Source: Seonamhaeicola maritimus
Lineage (GTDB): Bacteria > Bacteroidota > Bacteroidia > Flavobacteriales > Flavobacteriaceae
Reading direction: 5' to 3'
Assembly: GCF_008056315.1 (NCBI RefSeq)
Contig: NZ_VRKQ01000010.1
Coordinates: 124,001-188,000, forward strand
Length of the DNA: 64,000 nt
Shown here: positions 62,213-64,000 of the stretch, in pieces
Layout: every line of letters begins with the position of its first letter
Numbering within the stretch: the first letter of the stretch is position 1
Notes under the pieces: model-generated
Seen by the model: the letters and a program-made list of their open reading frames with translations, nothing else
Told to the model about the DNA's origin: nothing
Database searches by the model: none
Program-made: the position numbers and the translations under genes

Positions 62213-62914
62213 TTATTCCGTTATTTTTAATTTAGTCAATAATTGTTCATTAGAAAATCCAGAACAACTGTCGTCTTGAAAATTGAGCATTTCAATTCCA
62301 TTGTCAAGATTATAACTAATTCCGAAATTACAAGAATTGTCAGCATTTTGCATTAAATTCAGTTTACGCTCAAACAAAGCTATTCTGTCAATAACAGATT
62401 CCGTTATTTTTATTTTTCCACGCTTTATTCTTTTTCCGTTTTTGTAATATTTATATTTTAGAAATCCATTTTTAGGTTTTAAAATCAGTTTGTCAGATTC
62501 AAAAGTCTGATGTCCCCAAGTTGTGTTTAAAATCCAACTTTTGTCGTTTTGGATTGATTCTTTTATTAGAGATTCCTTTTCGTAATCTTTGTATTTATTT
62601 ACACAGATTTTTATTTCATTCAGTTTCTTTGCGTTTGTAAAAGTTGTGTCAATTATCTGTCCAAAAATGTTCGTGTATTCGATTTTTAAAAAGTCCGAGT
62701 TATTGACTAAAATCCTTTTTTGATTTCCCCAGTATTTTTCTGTTTGTTCAAATTTTTGGTCAGTCAGAATTTTAGGTTTAGCTCTATCTAACAAAAACAT
62801 TGTAAATCCATTTTCTTGAATACAATCATTCGGAACTAATTCAATTCTGTTTTGGGCAAACAAAAAGAATGAATTCAAAACTAAAATTGTTGATATGAAA
62901 AGTGTTTTTCTCAA
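62213..62914 (-). CDS. Cassette gene: secreted protein of unknown function
   Basis: A 233-residue protein that probably starts at TTG 62914 (then RKTLFISTILVLNSFFLFAQ), which gives a clean signal peptide; the longer frame from 63001 is translated repeat R12 and has a near copy at the 58705 gene, so it is not coding evidence. The mature protein has no recognised domain. It contains Cys pairs (DDSCSGF, DNSCNFG) and a beta-rich stretch FLKYKYYKNGKRIKRGKIKI. The stop is 4 bp from R11. Confidence 0.6.
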   Translation of the reverse strand: MRKTLFISTILVLNSFFLFAQNRIELVPNDCIQENGFTMFLLDRAKPKILTDQKFEQTEKYWGNQKRILVNNSDFLKIEYTNIFGQIIDTTFTNAKKLNEIKICVNKYKDYEKESLIKESIQNDKSWILNTTWGHQTFESDKLILKPKNGFLKYKYYKNGKRIKRGKIKITESVIDRIALFERKLNLMQNADNSCNFGISYNLDNGIEMLNFQDDSCSGFSNEQLLTKLKITE

Positions 62915-62918
62915 ATGT

Positions 62919-63055
62919 GTGGTAACGGTTGGTGTAAGAATAGTGCGGATTTGAGAGAGGCTGATTTTCCGAAGGAAAATCGGACGCAAGCAAATCAGCA
63001 CGGACTTACGATTGAGGAATAAACTTACGCATTATTTTTACACTTTGTTGTACAT
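62919..63055 (-). repeat. attC-like repeat R12
   Basis: GTAACGGTTGGTGTAAGAAT...AGTGCGGA pairs with ACGCATTATTTTTACACTTT, ending GTTGTACA. Inner hairpin GATTTTCCGAAGGAAAATC at 62963-62981. Most similar to R7. Confidence 0.88.
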
Positions 63056-63064
63056 AGTGCATTT

Positions 63065-63553
63065 TTAATGTAAGAAGCTAAATAGCTCGTAATAAGTTAT
63101 TTTATTTAATAAGTAAGGTAAAAACGTCAACAATAAAATTCTAAACAATTCCTTTCTATTCTCTTTCAAGTTTTCTGCCAAAAGGTTAATTTCGACTATA
63201 CTTTTCAATTTATAGATTGATATACCAATTAAAATTAACAAAAGTAGGTTCTCACCAGAATAATATATAGTGAAAACACCGAATCGTAACATTCCGTATA
63301 ACGAGTAAATTATCAATGGGATAATTAGATATAAAATTGAATAATCTTTCTGTGATTCAGTTTTTGAAAATTTAATTCCAATTAAAAGACATAATATTCC
63401 ACCAATGATTTTTGAGTAAGCTATAATAATTGGAATCATTACAAACCAAAGAACATTTGGTTGAGAATATTTATATATAAGACCAAAACCAGATATTAAA
63501 TATAGAACACCAAAAATCAACCAAAAAATTCCAATTATTCTTTTCGTTTTCAT
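63065..63553 (-). CDS. Cassette gene: polytopic membrane protein
   Basis: A 162-residue protein; ATG at 63553 (MKTKRIIGIFWLIFGVLYLISG) is preferred because the longer frame enters repeat R13. About five hydrophobic segments, at residues 5-24, 30-50, 52-66, 75-95 and 100-118. The C-terminal 40 residues are amphipathic and charged. No family is recognised. Start is 14 bp from R13 and stop 10 bp from R12, so it is a full cassette. Confidence 0.62.
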   Translation of the reverse strand: MKTKRIIGIFWLIFGVLYLISGFGLIYKYSQPNVLWFVMIPIIIAYSKIIGGILCLLIGIKFSKTESQKDYSILYLIIPLIIYSLYGMLRFGVFTIYYSGENLLLLILIGISIYKLKSIVEINLLAENLKENRKELFRILLLTFLPYLLNKITYYELFSFLH

Positions 63554-63566
63554 TTTTCCTGCATTG

Positions 63567-63766
63567 TGTACAACGGACTTGTGTATGAAACGTAGCGTGC
63601 AAAAGGACACGAACTTTTCGGATTAACACAGAGCCGAATTTTTATATTTTGTTTTTAATTTTTCTCTTTTAAAAATCCAAATTAAAAATTTGGCGGACTT
63701 TCTAAATATACACAAACCTTTCGATTAAGCACTTATTAGCTATGTTTTATACACCGTGTTGTATGC
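63567..63766 (-). repeat. attC-like repeat R13, long variant
   Basis: AACGGACTTGTGTATGAAAC...GTAGCGTG pairs with TTAGCTATGTTTTATACACC, ending GTTGTATG. At about 200 bp it is 60 bp longer than the others. The extra part is an AT-rich insert that includes the inverted repeat CCAAATT/AATTTGG (63677-63683 with 63687-63693). Confidence 0.8.
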
Positions 63767-63770
63767 AGTG

Positions 63771-64000
63771 TTATTTTTTTAGTCTCTTTTTTATACTGGA
63801 CCAAAAGTTTAATGTTTTTTCTTTTTTAGCATTTTCAAGTTCAGGTTTCCAGTATTCATCCCAATCATCAAGTTTGAGTATGTTTTTGGGCTCTAATTTT
63901 AGCTTTTCAATTAGGTTGTCTATTTTTAATATTGTCTCCTTTCCTGTTTTAATGATAGTATACTTATCTGGGTGTAAAAAAATATCAGAAACCCCAAATG
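63771..64000 (-). CDS. Cassette gene, 5' part missing (runs off window); Trp-containing C-terminal tail
   Basis: The last 75 codons are visible, ending at TAA 63771-63773, 4 bp from R13. The sequence FGVSDIFLHPDKYTIIKTG, LKLEPKNILKLDDWDEYW and a basic end LNFWSSIKKRLKK is soluble and charged. The end resembles NFWSKLKSMWS and RSWWKRLWS of the two immunity-like cassette proteins, but here it lies outside the repeat. No family can be named from this fragment. Confidence 0.7.
   Translation of the reverse strand, partial: FGVSDIFLHPDKYTIIKTGKETILKIDNLIEKLKLEPKNILKLDDWDEYWKPELENAKKEKTLNFWSSIKKRLKK

Larger units (their letters stand above)
51715..63766 (-). other. Cassette array with attC-like inverted repeats (integron-like, no integrase in window)
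   Basis: About 13 transcription units on the minus strand alternate with 13 copies of an imperfect inverted repeat. Most copies are 133-139 bp; the last is about 200 bp. In nearly every unit the start codon lies 5-50 bp from the upstream repeat, and the stop lies within about 20 bp of the next repeat or inside it. Repeat ends are AAC and GTT as in integron attC sites, with arms pairing imperfectly over 20-28 bp and an inner hairpin. One cassette is split by an IS110-family element inserted in its repeat. The array continues beyond 64000. Confidence 0.75.

Noticed and set aside
51715-63766. CRISPR array
   Set aside because: The repeats are long, variable in sequence and separated by whole genes of 0.3-1.3 kb; no short regular spacers or cas genes are seen.

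Overview
The window looks like the chromosome of a marine-type member of the Flavobacteriaceae (Bacteroidota). It is AT-rich and has SusC/SusD-type outer-membrane proteins, many Bacteroidota lipoprotein signals (Cys a few residues after a hydrophobic stretch), a type IX secretion C-terminal domain on one amylase, promoters of the TAnnTTTG type and no obvious Shine-Dalgarno sequences. Functions are read from motifs by eye; no database search was run.

Positions 1-25.7 kb hold a starch/maltodextrin utilisation locus. A minus-strand operon carries, in order of transcription, an MFS sugar transporter, beta-phosphoglucomutase, GH65 maltose phosphorylase, a neopullulanase-like GH13, an esterase-like lipoprotein, a GH31 alpha-glucosidase and two GH13 lipoproteins, the last cut by the window edge. 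A LacI-family regulator (12.2-13.3 kb) separates it from a plus-strand operon of SusC, SusD, a SusE-like protein, a SusF-like protein with four tandem domains, and a secreted GH13 amylase with a type IX sorting domain. A GH53 galactanase follows behind its own promoter. Polymer is bound and cut outside, oligosaccharides enter through SusCD, are trimmed by GH13/GH31 enzymes, and maltose is split by phosphorolysis. Transaldolase, transketolase and tRNA-Leu follow.

Positions 29-47.5 kb are ordinary chromosome: an M20 dipeptidase, a DMT exporter, DUF4407 and STAS proteins, an S37-type peptidase, and a tight minus-strand operon (35.7-44.8 kb) that encodes a complete trans-4-hydroxy-L-proline to 2-oxoglutarate route (epimerase, FAD oxidase, deaminase, semialdehyde dehydrogenase) together with a DPP-IV-like S9 peptidase and a DUF885 peptidase. 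This suggests use of hydroxyproline-rich (collagen-like) peptides, probably under the divergent AraC regulator.

At 47.9 kb the chromosome changes character. A YjbR/MmcQ gene is cut off at its 5' end next to a large serine recombinase, which suggests an integrated element starting there. After a second, small serine recombinase and a ribbon-helix-helix protein comes the most unusual region, 51.7 kb to the window end. It is an array of short genes, all on the minus strand, each separated from the next by one copy of a ~135-bp imperfect inverted repeat bounded by AAC...GTT, with almost no other intergenic DNA. This is the layout of an integron cassette array with attC-like sites, but no integron integrase is visible. 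The cassettes encode immunity-type proteins (Imm26-like plus DUF4240, DUF6881/DUF6985-like, SUKH/SMI1-like), an ECF sigma factor with a membrane partner and a 46-residue basic peptide, a HEPN-motif protein, a TonB C-terminal-domain lipoprotein and small membrane or secreted proteins. An IS110-family element sits precisely inside one of the repeats; removing it in silico restores the palindrome. Two cassette proteins read through almost the whole recombination-site repeat and get a similar Trp-rich C-terminal tail from it.
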